Positions 7,741 through 16,580 of a DNA stretch of 32,920 bases are shown here, one piece after another. Source of the stretch: Nitrosomonas sp. GTDB taxonomy: Bacteria > Pseudomonadota > Gammaproteobacteria > Burkholderiales > Nitrosomonadaceae. The notes under the pieces were generated by a model, which saw nothing but the letters and a program-made list of their open reading frames with translations, was not told the origin of the DNA and searched no databases. Position numbers and translations under genes: made by a program. The stretch lies in the NCBI GenBank assembly GCA_030682075.1, contig JAUXRH010000005.1, positions 1-32,920 on the forward strand. The letters are read 5' to 3'. Within the stretch, counting starts at the first letter, position 1; each line of letters begins with the position of its first letter.

Positions 7741-9096
7741 ATGATTACACTCAACAAAAAATTGCGTTTGCATTTACTGCTACATAATTCTTTGTTTGTC
7801 ATTTTGTTATTGTTGCTGATTACTCTGTTGGGTTATTTGGCGTTTAATACCCGTGCGCAGTGGGATGTCAGTCAGAATGGCCGTAATAGTTTGAGTCAGG
7901 CAAGCCTTTTTGTATTGCAAAAACTGAACGACCCAATTGAGATTACTGCTTATGCAACAGAGCAAGATGCACAATTCGGCGATCTTCGTCAGACCATTCG
8001 TGACTTTATCGTGTTGTATCAGCGAGCAAAGCCTGATATTACGCTGACATTTGTTAATCCGGTGGAGCAACCAAAGCTTGCGCAAGCTGCTGGCGTAGGT
8101 GTCAATGGTGAAATGGTGGTCACATTTAAGGGTCGACGTGAACATCTGACCGTCATTAATGAACAAGTATTTACCAATTTATTAATGCGATTGGCACGTG
8201 ACGAAGAGAAACAAATAATGGTTCTGGCAGGCCATGGTGAGCGTAAGCTCGACGGCAATGCAAATTATGATTTGGGAGAATTCGGTAAACAATTATTAGT
8301 GAATGGTTTTAACAGCAGAGCGGTTAATCTTGTGACTGAACAGGATATGCCGATCTATGCCAGTATGCTCATCATTGCTTCACCTCAAACGGATTTATTG
8401 CCGGGAGAGGTGGACAAATTACTTGCCTATATTGATCGCGGAGGTAATTTATTGTGGCTGATAGATCAAGAATCCTTACGTGGATTGTTGCCTCTGGCAG
8501 AGAAACTACAATTAACTCTCAGTCCTGGGGTGGTTGTTGATCCTCAGGCACAACAACTTAAAGCGCCTGTTACATTTGCGTTAGGCATAGATTATGGACA
8601 GCACGCCATAACCCATAATTTTGATTACATTACCGTATTTCCTTTTGCGCGCCAGATTGTTATGAACGAGAACGAGGAGTGGCATGGCGTTTCTCTGATT
8701 GAGGTGGCGCAGGAGGGTTGGGTGGAAACCGGAGACTTGGATGGCGATGTGAGTTTTGATCAGATGTATGATGTGGCTGGCCCAATCAGTATTGCTGGTG
8801 CATTGAGCCGCACGGTTGAAGACCGTGAACAACGGGTTGTCGTCATTGGTAGCGGGCATTTTCTTGCTAATAATTATCTGGGTAATGGCGGCAATCTGGA
8901 TTTTGGCATTAATCTTGTTAACTGGCTTGCTGGTGATGAAGATCTCATTACCATTCAACCACGTGCTACGCGTGATCGTAATCTGATTTTAAGCGAATTG
9001 ACACTTACTATTATTGTGGTTGGTTTCCTCATTGTGCTGCCACTTCTTTTCCTGCTGAGTGGAATATTTATCTGGTGGCTTCGGAGAAGAAGATAA
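7741..9096 (+). CDS. GldG-like ABC system auxiliary protein
   Basis: A 451-residue protein with one membrane segment near the N-terminus (about residues 17-34), a large extracytoplasmic region and a second C-terminal membrane segment (about 420-444) ending WWLRRRR. The N-terminal periplasmic stretch WDVSQNGRNSLSQAS and the later GHGERKLDG, LIIASPQTDLLPGEVDKL and GGNLLWLID belong to the GldG / ABC-auxiliary (IFT-related) family. It lies 50 nt after the permease and 4 nt before the DUF4340 gene. It probably works at the membrane with the GldA/GldF pair. Its biochemical role is not known to me. Confidence 0.85.
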   Translation: MITLNKKLRLHLLLHNSLFVILLLLLITLLGYLAFNTRAQWDVSQNGRNSLSQASLFVLQKLNDPIEITAYATEQDAQFGDLRQTIRDFIVLYQRAKPDITLTFVNPVEQPKLAQAAGVGVNGEMVVTFKGRREHLTVINEQVFTNLLMRLARDEEKQIMVLAGHGERKLDGNANYDLGEFGKQLLVNGFNSRAVNLVTEQDMPIYASMLIIASPQTDLLPGEVDKLLAYIDRGGNLLWLIDQESLRGLLPLAEKLQLTLSPGVVVDPQAQQLKAPVTFALGIDYGQHAITHNFDYITVFPFARQIVMNENEEWHGVSLIEVAQEGWVETGDLDGDVSFDQMYDVAGPISIAGALSRTVEDREQRVVVIGSGHFLANNYLGNGGNLDFGINLVNWLAGDEDLITIQPRATRDRNLILSELTLTIIVVGFLIVLPLLFLLSGIFIWWLRRRR

Positions 9097-9100
9097 AACT

Positions 9101-9976
9101 ATGGCATATCACGCGCGAACCAATCTGGTTATGCTGGTCACCATTGCTGGTCTGGCAATTTTTCTTTATATCAAGCCGCAATCTCAAGACCCCCAGGGAT
9201 ATAAACTTTCGTCACTGTCTGTAGATGCGGTAGACCAGATCCGCATCGTGCATCAAGACGAAAAAATAATATTGAAAAAAACAGCAAATCGCTGGTATCT
9301 GACAGAGCCATTGCACGCCAGTGCAGATGAAATAAAAGTGAAGCGCCTTTTGGAGATATTATCAGTCAGGAGTAATCATCGCCTCCCCTTGGACGATTTG
9401 GAACGGTTTGGCCTGGATAAGCCCAATGCACAACTTTATATCAATCAAGAAATCTTTAATTTTGGTGGGATAACGCCCATTACCCACGAGCAATATGTCG
9501 CAGTGGGGGAGAGCGTTTATCTGGTTTCTCCACGATATGCTGTCATGTTGCCATCGCAACCGGTTAATCTTGTTAGCCCAAGATTGCTGCCAGAAACTGA
9601 GGCACCTGTCCGGTTTGATCTGGCTGGTTTTAGTGTCAGTCAACTTGATGAAACGTGGGTCATCAGTTCCGATGCATCTGGGCAGTTACTGAGTCCAGAA
9701 GAAATTTTTCGTTGGGTTCAATCATGGCAACTGGCGGTCGCCACGCATCTTTCTCTCAGTATGGAGAAACTGGATAGCGTTGGAGTATCCGCTGAACAAC
9801 AAGAAATAAAAATATCGCTACAAAATGGACAAAGTATTCACTTCAGAATTCAACAAAATGAACCTGAGTTAATATTGACCCATGTTGAGGAAGGTATCAG
9901 TTATATTTTTCCGAATGAATTGGGTAAACAGTTGTTGGATCCATCCTATGCAGGATCAAGGCATGCTTTACCCTAA
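9101..9976 (+). CDS. DUF4340 domain-containing membrane-anchored protein
   Basis: A 291-residue protein with one N-terminal membrane anchor (about residues 8-24, [15 protein letters not shown]) and an extracytoplasmic remainder. The repeated [31 protein letters not shown] pattern, the beta-rich layout and its place behind a GldG-like gene identify DUF4340. The start is ATG 9101, preceded by GGAG; an in-frame ATG at 9059 lies inside the upstream gene and is unlikely. Its TAA overlaps the mutM ATG (TAATG). It is the last component of the Gld-type cassette, and its function is unknown. Confidence 0.85.
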   Translation: MAYHARTNLVMLVTIAGLAIFLYIKPQSQDPQGYKLSSLSVDAVDQIRIVHQDEKIILKKTANRWYLTEPLHASADEIKVKRLLEILSVRSNHRLPLDDLERFGLDKPNAQLYINQEIFNFGGITPITHEQYVAVGESVYLVSPRYAVMLPSQPVNLVSPRLLPETEAPVRFDLAGFSVSQLDETWVISSDASGQLLSPEEIFRWVQSWQLAVATHLSLSMEKLDSVGVSAEQQEIKISLQNGQSIHFRIQQNEPELILTHVEEGISYIFPNELGKQLLDPSYAGSRHALP

Positions 9977-10803
9977 TGCCAGAGTTACCCGAGGTTGAAA
10001 CAACGCGGCGTGGTATTGAGCCCTATTTAACGGGCCATCATATCACTGGCGTGATCATACGAAACCCAAGTCTGCGCTGGCCGATACCGAGTCATTTAGG
10101 AAAAACACTGATTGGGTTAAAAATCCATAATGTTGCAAGGCGCGCAAAATATCTTTTAATCGATTGTGGTGAAGGTACGTTGATTCTGCATTTGGGGATG
10201 TCAGGCAGTTTGCGGTTGTTAACGGCAACGATGCAACAACAGACATCACCACAAAAACATGACCATTTTGACCTGATTCTGGATAATGGTACAGTTCTGC
10301 GATTGAAGGATCCACGTCGTTTCGGTGCGGTTTTGTGGCAAATCGATGACATCATGGCTCATCCGTTGTTAGCCAACCTTGGGCCGGAGCCGCTCACGAC
10401 AACATTCAATGAATCGCTGTTGCATGAAAAAACACGAGGTTGTCGCGCCAATATTAAGGTGATGCTAATGAATAATCGTATTGTCGTTGGTATCGGTAAT
10501 ATTTATGCAAACGAGGCTTTGTTTCGAGCAGGCATTAACCCAAAAGTTGCTGCTGGCAGGATTGGCCTCAATCGTTACAAGCGATTAGTGCGGGCGGTAA
10601 AGGAAATACTTGTGCTGGCAATTGAAGCGGGCGGCAGCAGCCTGCGTGATTTTGTCAATAGTGACGGTAATCCGGGTTATTTTCAGCAACAGTACTGGGT
10701 ATATGGTCGGGCTGGGCAGCCATGCCGAAAATGTGGTGCAATTATCCGGCAGATAAAACAAGGGCAGCGTTCAAGTTTTTATTGCCCAAAATGCCAGCGG
10801 TGA
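9976..10803 (+). CDS. mutM: Formamidopyrimidine-DNA glycosylase MutM (Fpg)
   Basis: A bifunctional glycosylase/AP lyase that removes 8-oxoguanine and formamidopyrimidines. It opens [16 protein letters not shown], giving the catalytic Pro2 and Glu3. [11 protein letters not shown] supplies the conserved DNA-contacting Arg/Phe segment, [16 protein letters not shown] is the helix-two-turn-helix, and the C-terminal zinc finger has four Cys (CRKC and CPKC). Length, 275 residues, is normal (269 in E. coli). It overlaps the DUF4340 stop by one base, so it is translationally coupled to the ABC cassette; I see no functional link. Confidence 0.97.
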   Translation: MPELPEVETTRRGIEPYLTGHHITGVIIRNPSLRWPIPSHLGKTLIGLKIHNVARRAKYLLIDCGEGTLILHLGMSGSLRLLTATMQQQTSPQKHDHFDLILDNGTVLRLKDPRRFGAVLWQIDDIMAHPLLANLGPEPLTTTFNESLLHEKTRGCRANIKVMLMNNRIVVGIGNIYANEALFRAGINPKVAAGRIGLNRYKRLVRAVKEILVLAIEAGGSSLRDFVNSDGNPGYFQQQYWVYGRAGQPCRKCGAIIRQIKQGQRSSFYCPKCQR

Positions 10804-10862
10804 ATCCAGCCTCCCAGTAAAGAATCTGTAATTACAAGTTTTATATTGAGAGTGGTGACTGA

Positions 10863-11675
10863 ATGAATATAACGTTTATCGGTGGTGGCAATATGGCCGC
10901 AGCACTGATTGGTGGGATGCTGCAGCAGGGCTTTTTAGCGTCACAAATAAAGGTGGTGGAAATTAGTGCTGAAAATCGGGAAAGAATAAAACGTGAATTT
11001 GATATTGAAGCCGTTCCGGCGCTTGATTCCTGTGTGATTGGCAATGATGTCATTATACTGGCAGTTAAGCCACAGCAGCTTACGGAATTGGCGCAGCAAT
11101 TGGCGCCGTTACTGAAGAACCAGCTGGTTATTTCTATTGCTGCGGGTATTCGAGCCACAGATATCAGTCGTTGGTTAGGTGGTTATCCACGTATCGTACG
11201 TGCTATGCCTAATACGCCAGCTTTAGTTCGTGCAGGCGTTACTGGTCTTTATGCCTTGCCTGCAGTAAATGAGCAAGAAATGAAAGATGCAGAGACCATT
11301 TTAGCTGCTGTGGGTACTGTGCTGTGGGTTGGAGAGGAAGAAATACTGCATACCATTACGGCCATATCCGGTAGTGGGCCAGCCTATATTTTCTATTTTA
11401 TTGAAGCAATGCAGCAGGCAGGCGTAGAATTAGGATTGGCGGCAGATCAAGCGCGTCAATTGAGTTTGCAAACTTTTTTTGGGGCTGTCAAACTGGCTGA
11501 GCAGAGTGGTGAAGATGTTGCTGTGCTACGTTCTCGGGTAACTTCAAAAGGTGGAACAACCGAACGGGCGATACAAACTATGGAAAAGAATGATATTAAG
11601 CGTAAGATCATATGTGCGATTCATGCTGCAAGTGCACGTTCGCAAGAACTTAGTGATGAATTTGGCAAAAAATAA
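10863..11675 (+). CDS. proC: Pyrroline-5-carboxylate reductase ProC
   Basis: Catalyses the last step of proline synthesis with NAD(P)H. The 270-residue product has the N-terminal Rossmann motif FIGGGNMAAALIGG, VKPQQL, RAMPNTPALVRAGVTGLYA, and the C-terminal dimerisation signature starting ISGSGPAYIFYFIEAM and running to VTSKGGTTERAI. It begins 59 nt after mutM. The downstream order proC-yggT-DUF167 is widespread in proteobacteria (usually preceded by yggS, which is absent here). A structured spacer separates it from yggT. Confidence 0.96.
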   Translation: MNITFIGGGNMAAALIGGMLQQGFLASQIKVVEISAENRERIKREFDIEAVPALDSCVIGNDVIILAVKPQQLTELAQQLAPLLKNQLVISIAAGIRATDISRWLGGYPRIVRAMPNTPALVRAGVTGLYALPAVNEQEMKDAETILAAVGTVLWVGEEEILHTITAISGSGPAYIFYFIEAMQQAGVELGLAADQARQLSLQTFFGAVKLAEQSGEDVAVLRSRVTSKGGTTERAIQTMEKNDIKRKIICAIHAASARSQELSDEFGKK

Positions 11676-11711
11676 ACCTAAATTTTGTTTTATAAACCAA
11701 TCAAGTGTGGA

Positions 11712-11763
11712 GGTTTAACGGGGGTGCCCTCAAACAGGGGTTTTTAGGCACCTTACTTAAACC
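11712..11763 (+). promoter_or_regulatory. Two-stem inverted-repeat structure between proC and yggT
   Basis: GGTTTAA (11712-11718) pairs with TTAAACC (11757-11763) and GGTGCC (11723-11728) with GGCACC (11747-11752), nested on one axis. Inside is CCCT-caaac-AGGG followed by five T (11727-11745), which resembles a small terminator and competes with the GGTGCC/GGCACC stem. It could be an attenuator, an mRNA-stability hairpin or a small mobile relic; the sequence does not decide. Confidence 0.45.
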
Positions 11764-11790
11764 GTAGATACAGCTCTCCAGGGAATGCAT

Positions 11791-12363
11791 ATGTCATATC
11801 AGATTTCTATTTTTCTCATTGATACTATATTGGGATTGTTTTCCCTCGCATTATTGCTACGTTTTTATTTGCAGTTATTTCGTGTACCTTCTTACAATCA
11901 GTTACCCAAATTTCTATTTGCAGTGACTGATTTTGTCGTGCGCCCTGCACGTCGAGTGATTCCGGGCTTTAAAGGTATGGATCTCTCTACGTTATTACTG
12001 GCATGGCTGGCAGAATGTATTATTATAACCAGTACCTACCTACTGCAAGGCTATAATTTTGGCGCGAATATCGGCGGCTCTGCTAGTGCAATCGGATTGC
12101 TGGGAGTGGTTGAGATTGTCAAGATGTCGCTTTATATTATATTGGTTATGATTATCGTGCAGGCAGTATTGTCCTGGATTAATCCACAAAATCCATTGGC
12201 ACCTCTGCTGGATAGCTTTACCCGACCATTCTTGGGTGTTTTTCGGCGACGTATTCCATTGATTGCAAATGTTGATTTGTCACCGTTATTTGCATTAATT
12301 GTTATTCAATTATTATTAGTGGTGGTAGTGGGTTTGCAGATGGAAATTTACACCCTGTTTTAA
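11791..12363 (+). CDS. yggT: YggT family integral membrane protein
   Basis: A 190-residue inner-membrane protein made of two YGGT repeats. Each repeat has hydrophobic helices and a proline/arginine signature: RFYLQLFRVPSYNQLPKF with DFVVRPARRVIPGF in the first half, and QAVLSWINPQNPLAPLL with SFTRPFLGVFRRRIP in the second. The start is ATG 11791, with AGGGA six nt upstream; the ATG at 11785 has no usable spacing. YggT relatives are linked to osmotic tolerance in bacteria and to thylakoid or division functions in plastids and cyanobacteria, but this one's role is not established. The DUF167 gene follows after 10 nt. Confidence 0.9.
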   Translation: MSYQISIFLIDTILGLFSLALLLRFYLQLFRVPSYNQLPKFLFAVTDFVVRPARRVIPGFKGMDLSTLLLAWLAECIIITSTYLLQGYNFGANIGGSASAIGLLGVVEIVKMSLYIILVMIIVQAVLSWINPQNPLAPLLDSFTRPFLGVFRRRIPLIANVDLSPLFALIVIQLLLVVVVGLQMEIYTLF

Positions 12364-12373
12364 TGGCTGCCAG

Positions 12374-12670
12374 ATGACTTGGTATCGCAGCGATTATGCG
12401 GCTAATCTTGTTTTGACGTTACATTTACAGACGGGAGCGAAGCGTACTGAGGTGTCAGGATTGCATGGCGATGCGCTTAAAATAAAACTTGCCGCTTCAC
12501 CAATTGAAGGCAAAGCAAACGCTGCACTATTAAAATTTCTCGCAAAAAGTTTTGACGTGCCATTATGCCAAGTAACCCTTAAACAAGGGACGAAGTCTCG
12601 ACATAAGATCGTTGAAATTCGGAAATCTACGCGAGGCCCAGATGCCTTGTTTAAGCCAGTGACGGGTTAA
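12374..12670 (+). CDS. DUF167 (YggU-type) small protein
   Basis: A 98-residue cytoplasmic protein of the DUF167/UPF0235 family. The hallmark runs are LQTGAKRTEVSGLHGDALKIKLAASPIEGKANAAL in the first two-thirds and VTLKQGTKSRHKIVEI near the end. The family has a small alpha/beta fold and no proven function. It lies 10 nt after yggT, the usual neighbour, and is presumably co-transcribed. Confidence 0.9.
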   Translation: MTWYRSDYAANLVLTLHLQTGAKRTEVSGLHGDALKIKLAASPIEGKANAALLKFLAKSFDVPLCQVTLKQGTKSRHKIVEIRKSTRGPDALFKPVTG

Positions 12671-12748
12671 GCGATAAATAATCGAATCTGGACAGGCGTT
12701 CAGCTCACGAATTATTTTTTCTTCTCGTTATTCTTGTAGAGGAAAGTG

Positions 12749-13204
12749 GTGAAGCTTATTCTATGGCGTCATGCTGAAGATGGCGTGCCGGATGCTGCAC
12801 GTAGACTGGCAAGTAAGGGTTTTAAACAAGCGGAGAGTATGGTGGGATACTTAAATCAAGATTGCCAGAAAAATACACGTATTATTGTCAGTCCGGTCAA
12901 ACGTGCGCAACAGACTGCGATGACATTAGGCAGGTTTCTTGCAACCAACCAGGAAAGTTGCTTTGGGTGCAATAGCAGAAATGGTTCTTGCCGCTGCTGA
13001 TTGGCCTGATATGAATGGTATGGTCGTGATTGTTGGCCATCAATCAACGCCGGGGGAGGAAGCTGCAACTTTATTGATTTCTGATGATCCAACGCTTTAA
13101 GCTTTAGAACAGGCGAGATAAAACGGCTTAGTAATAAGGAGATGTGAGGGCGGGAGTTATTGAATCCGTTGTTCGTGAGGTTAGTTCTCCCCGATATGCT
13201 TTGA
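12749..13204 (+). pseudogene. sixA: sixA (phosphohistidine phosphatase) pseudogene
   Basis: SixA removes phosphate from histidine phosphotransfer proteins. The first frame begins GTG (12746 or 12749, SD AGAGGAAA) with KLILWRHAEDG, holding the catalytic RHA/RHG motif, then IIVSPVKRAQQTA. Around 12930-12960 the reading shifts by one base: homology continues in another frame as KVALGAIAEMVLAAADWPDMNG, VVIVGHQST (second catalytic His) and EEAATLLIS, and stops at 13098-13100. Beyond that only scraps remain; PDML-stop at about 13193-13204 resembles the usual SixA C-terminus. The overall span of about 456 bp equals a normal sixA gene, so this is decay in place. A sequencing error could explain the first frameshift but not the degraded 3' third. 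Confidence 0.78.
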
Positions 13205-13258
13205 GCGTGGTGTATTGAAACGTTATGCACTGAATCTATATATGTTTTATCGTTATTA

Positions 13259-13807
13259 ATGTCCCAATTGATTCTTTTTAACAAACCGTATGGTGTGATT
13301 TGCCAATTTACAGCCAATGCCGGGCATAAATCGCTAAAGGATTTTATTTCATTATCAAGCGTTTATCCAGCAGGCCGACTTGATGCTGACAGTGAAGGTT
13401 TGGTACTGCTAACAGATGATGGTAAATTGCAGAATAGAATTAGTAGCCCTGAATATAAATTACCTAAGACTTATTGGGTGCAGGTGGAGGGAATTCCAGG
13501 TCAGGTTGCATTAAAAAAGTTGCGCCAAGGTGTTATATTAAAGGATTTTAAGACACAGCCTGCGCAGGTTTGTTTAATGGATGAACCGGAAGGTTTATGG
13601 CCACGTACGCCATCTATTCGTTATCGTAAAAATGTACCGACAAGTTGGATCGAGTTAAAAATTACTGAAGGTAAGAATCGTCAAGTACGGCGTATGACAG
13701 CGGCTGTTTTTTTACCTACACTTCGGTTAATTCGTTATGCGATTGGCAAGTATTCTTTGTCTGGTATAGCTCCAGGTGAATGGTGTTTGCAAAATGCTTC
13801 ATTATAA
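13259..13807 (+). CDS. rluE: RsuA/RluB/E/F-family rRNA pseudouridine synthase (RluE-like)
   Basis: A 182-residue pseudouridine synthase lacking the N-terminal S4 domain, which points to RluE (23S rRNA U2457) rather than RsuA, RluB or RluF. It begins with LILFNKPYGVICQF; the catalytic Asp lies in AGRLDADSEGLVLLT; later PKTYWVQVEG, LKITEGKNRQVRRM and LIRYAIGKYSLSG are standard family motifs. The ATG at 13259 has no clear ribosome-binding site, but no other start fits the alignment. It is probably transcribed alone. Confidence 0.88.
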   Translation: MSQLILFNKPYGVICQFTANAGHKSLKDFISLSSVYPAGRLDADSEGLVLLTDDGKLQNRISSPEYKLPKTYWVQVEGIPGQVALKKLRQGVILKDFKTQPAQVCLMDEPEGLWPRTPSIRYRKNVPTSWIELKITEGKNRQVRRMTAAVFLPTLRLIRYAIGKYSLSGIAPGEWCLQNASL

Positions 13808-13945
13808 ATCTCTGCGCACTATTTATTGGTAATAAGTAAAGAGTCGTGGTTCTTTTATGGCGCTGTAAGTGTTGGAAATAAAGGTGGATTGCGAGGTGGA
13901 TAGCCTGATAATTAATTTTAAGCTTTATTGGTAAAATTACTTTTC

Positions 13946-13974
13946 TTGACTAGGCACTTGTTTACCTTTAAATT
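13946..13974 (+). promoter_or_regulatory. Probable sigma-70 promoter of the desaturase gene
   Basis: TTGACT (13946-13951) and TAAATT (13969-13974) are spaced by 17 bp, about 50 nt before the desaturase ATG, within a 218-bp gap that holds no gene. Confidence 0.55.
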
Positions 13975-14025
13975 CGACCATAGTTTCTCATAGGGAAGTT
14001 TTTTAAAAGTAAAAGGATTAATTAT

Positions 14026-15216
14026 ATGATTTCAGAATTTCTTGATTTGATTTCAGGGGTTGTAGATATGCCTTGGTGGGGATATGTTGTTGTAACTTTA
14101 ATTTTTACACATATCACTATTGCCAGTATAACCATTTATCTGCACCGTCATTCGGCTCATAGAGCGCTGGAGTTACATGCGATCCCGAGCCATTTCTTTC
14201 GTTTATGGTTGTGGATGACTACGGGTATGGTGACCAAGCAGTGGACAGCCATTCATCGCAAGCATCATGCCAAGTGTGAGACTGAGGATGATCCCCATAG
14301 CCCAGTAATTTTGGGTATAAAAAAAGTTTTTTTGGAAGGCTCTGAGCTTTATCGTAAGGAAGCCAAGAATCAGGAAACGATGGATAGATACGGTTATGGA
14401 ACACCTGATGATTGGATGGAACGGAATGTTTATACCAAGCATAGCGCTAAGGGTGTTGCATTGATGCTAATTATCAATATCCTGTTATTTGGTCCTATTG
14501 GGATTACGATTTGGGCGATTCAAATGATGTGGGCACCTGTTATGGCTGCGGGAATTATTAATGGTGTTGGTCATTATTGGGGGTACCGCAATTTCCAGGC
14601 AGAAGATGCCAGTCGCAATATCGTTCCTTGGGGTATTTTGATTGGCGGGGAGGAATTGCATAACAATCATCATGCCTACGCTACGTCTGCACGGCTATCT
14701 AATAAGTGGTATGAATTTGATATTGGTTGGATGTATATACGTATTCTGGAAATGATGGGCCTAGCCAAGGTCAAGAAGGTTGCGCCTAAATTACGTTTAG
14801 ATAAGGCTAAAACCAAATGTGATATTGATACGCTCCATGCGGTTATTTCTCATCGTTATGAGGTATTGGCTAAATATGCGCAATCATTGAAATCGATACT
14901 TTCTAATGATTTTGATCATGTGAGGGAAACAATCGCACAACAGGGTGTGGATCGTCTGACATTAAAGCGTTGGATTCTGGCGGATTCTAAGACTTTGCAA
15001 GAAGATGAGCGTGTTAAGTTGAGTGAGGTTTTGAGTAAAGCTAAAACACTTGATACGGTATATACCATGAGAGAAGAACTTGCCGCGATTTGGCAACGTT
15101 CAACGGCATCTAAAGATGAGTTGGTAAAACAGTTAGAAGACTGGTGTCATCGTGCTGAGGAAAGTGGTATTGAAGTGCTAAAAATATTCTCACAAAGATT
15201 ACGTAGTTACGCATAG
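14026..15216 (+). CDS. Membrane fatty-acid (acyl-CoA / acyl-lipid) desaturase
   Basis: A 396-residue di-iron integral-membrane desaturase, likely making unsaturated (delta-9 type) membrane fatty acids. The three histidine boxes are clear: HRHSAHRALELH (first), HRKHHAKCE (second) and HNNHHAYATSARLS (third). Membrane segments surround them (about residues 15-40 and 140-180). The catalytic domain ends near residue 260; the last ~130 residues are charged and helical, longer than in minimal desaturases, and carry no motif I know. An AAAGGA ribosome site precedes the ATG. It is transcribed alone: a promoter lies at 13946-13974 and a strong terminator at 15244-15285. Confidence 0.92.
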   Translation: MISEFLDLISGVVDMPWWGYVVVTLIFTHITIASITIYLHRHSAHRALELHAIPSHFFRLWLWMTTGMVTKQWTAIHRKHHAKCETEDDPHSPVILGIKKVFLEGSELYRKEAKNQETMDRYGYGTPDDWMERNVYTKHSAKGVALMLIINILLFGPIGITIWAIQMMWAPVMAAGIINGVGHYWGYRNFQAEDASRNIVPWGILIGGEELHNNHHAYATSARLSNKWYEFDIGWMYIRILEMMGLAKVKKVAPKLRLDKAKTKCDIDTLHAVISHRYEVLAKYAQSLKSILSNDFDHVRETIAQQGVDRLTLKRWILADSKTLQEDERVKLSEVLSKAKTLDTVYTMREELAAIWQRSTASKDELVKQLEDWCHRAEESGIEVLKIFSQRLRSYA

Positions 15217-15243
15217 CACCATAGAGAGAAAAAAGAGAGTCAG

Positions 15244-15285
15244 GCATAAAAAAACCCGCCAAGTTTTGTGCGGGTTTTTTTATGC
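15244..15285. terminator. Bidirectional terminator between the desaturase gene and rpmG
   Basis: GCATAAAAAAACCCGC (15244-15259) is perfectly complementary to 15270-15285, a 16-bp stem with a 10-nt loop. A and T runs flank the GC core on each strand, so it can end transcripts from both convergent genes. Confidence 0.93.
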
Positions 15286-15295
15286 TCTTAGGATA

Positions 15296-15451
15296 CTATT
15301 TTAGTTTGGTTTCTTTGTATTTTACGTGTTTTCGTACAACCGGATCAAATTTCATAATTTCAAGTTTCTCTGGCTTCGCACGTTTATTTTTAGTCGTTGT
15401 ATAAAAATGACCAGTGCCCGCTGAGGATTCAAGCTTAATTTTTTCACGCAT
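15296..15451 (-). CDS. rpmG: 50S ribosomal protein L33
   Basis: A 51-residue basic protein: it starts [20 protein letters not shown], followed by [12 protein letters not shown] and [18 protein letters not shown], the standard L33 pattern. It lacks the two CxxC pairs, so it is the zinc-free form. It follows rpmB by 51 nt on the same strand, the usual rpmB-rpmG order, and its 3' end abuts the bidirectional terminator. Confidence 0.97.
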   Translation of the reverse strand: MREKIKLESSAGTGHFYTTTKNKRAKPEKLEIMKFDPVVRKHVKYKETKLK

Positions 15452-15502
15452 TGCTATTCCTTAACTTCTTAATGGTTCTAAAAGATTGTATTTATTAATA
15501 AT

Positions 15503-15739
15503 CTAAATACTTTCCCCACGTGACCGCATTTTATCCAATACTGCATCTATGCCCTTCTTGTCGATAGTACGTAATGCGGCATTAGATATACGTAAACTGA
15601 TCCAGCGATTTTCACTTTCTACGTAAAACTTACGACGTTGTAAATTAGGTAGAAATCGCCGTTTAGTCTTGTTGTTAGCATGGGAAACGTGGTGGCCTGA
15701 CATGGGTTTCTTGCCTGTGATCTCACATACTCGTGCCAT
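15503..15739 (-). CDS. rpmB: 50S ribosomal protein L28
   Basis: A 78-residue L28. The start is taken at ATG 15739 because the family begins MARVC; a longer frame from 15754 would add five residues. Motifs: [53 protein letters not shown] ribosome site lies upstream. It is 61 nt behind radC, the order seen in E. coli (radC-rpmB-rpmG). Confidence 0.97.
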   Translation of the reverse strand: MARVCEITGKKPMSGHHVSHANNKTKRRFLPNLQRRKFYVESENRWISLRISNAALRTIDKKGIDAVLDKMRSRGESI

Positions 15740-15800
15740 CGTAACGCACTCCAAAATTCTGAAAAAGTGAATTATATCCTGATTCAGTGAGTTTCCAAAG

Positions 15801-16475
15801 TTAAATCAGACCATTCTCAGCAAATGACATAGTAGTTCCGTTACCAACTATAAAATGATCCAGCACCTTGACTTCTATCAAGGCAAGCGTTTGTTTAAGT
15901 GATTGTGTTAAGATTTTATCTGCATGGCTTGGTTCTGTAACACCAGAAGGGTGATTGTGAGCAAAAATGACGGCTGCTGCATTGTGGAATAATGCCCGTT
16001 TTACTACTTCACGTGGATAGACACTGGTCTGTGTAAGCGTGCCCTTAAATAGCTCTTCAGTAGCAATGGTGCAATTCTTTGCATCAAGAAATATTGCAAT
16101 GAAGACTTCATGCGCCTTATTCTGAAGTGTAAGGCGCAGGTAGTTGCGAACCAAATCTGGAGAATTCATGATATCTCCGTTTTTAAGCTCATCACCAAGG
16201 GCACGCCGCGCCATTTCCAATACGGCCTGTAGTTGTGTATATTTGGCGATGCCTATTCCGGGTAACTGGCAAAACGCATGTTGATTGGCAGCAAATAAGT
16301 TTGTTAAGCTACCAAACTGTTTGAGCAAATCTCGCGCTAGGTCTACCGCACTTTTGCCCACCATACCGGTACGAAGAAATATCGCAAGTAACTCAGTATC
16401 AGAAAGGCTTGATACACCATTCTTTATAAGTTTTTCACGTGGTCGTTCGGATTCGGGCCAATCTGGAATAGCCAT
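15801..16475 (-). CDS. radC: RadC family JAB-domain protein
   Basis: A 224-residue RadC protein: an N-terminal helix-hairpin-helix region ([27 protein letters not shown]) and a C-terminal MPN/JAB metalloprotease-like domain with the motif [14 protein letters not shown] (His-x-His ... Ser ... Asp zinc ligands). Despite the name, its role in repair is unproven. It is first of the radC-rpmB-rpmG group; coaBC starts divergently 105 bp away. Confidence 0.95.
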   Translation of the reverse strand: MAIPDWPESERPREKLIKNGVSSLSDTELLAIFLRTGMVGKSAVDLARDLLKQFGSLTNLFAANQHAFCQLPGIGIAKYTQLQAVLEMARRALGDELKNGDIMNSPDLVRNYLRLTLQNKAHEVFIAIFLDAKNCTIATEELFKGTLTQTSVYPREVVKRALFHNAAAVIFAHNHPSGVTEPSHADKILTQSLKQTLALIEVKVLDHFIVGNGTTMSFAENGLI

Positions 16476-16580
16476 GAGAATAAAGTAGATCTGTAAATAG
16501 ATAAAAGAAAGATTGTAATTCCGTGAATTTATTTGAAAGAATGATAAGTTTAATACTACGGAACATATAGAAGAAAATTT

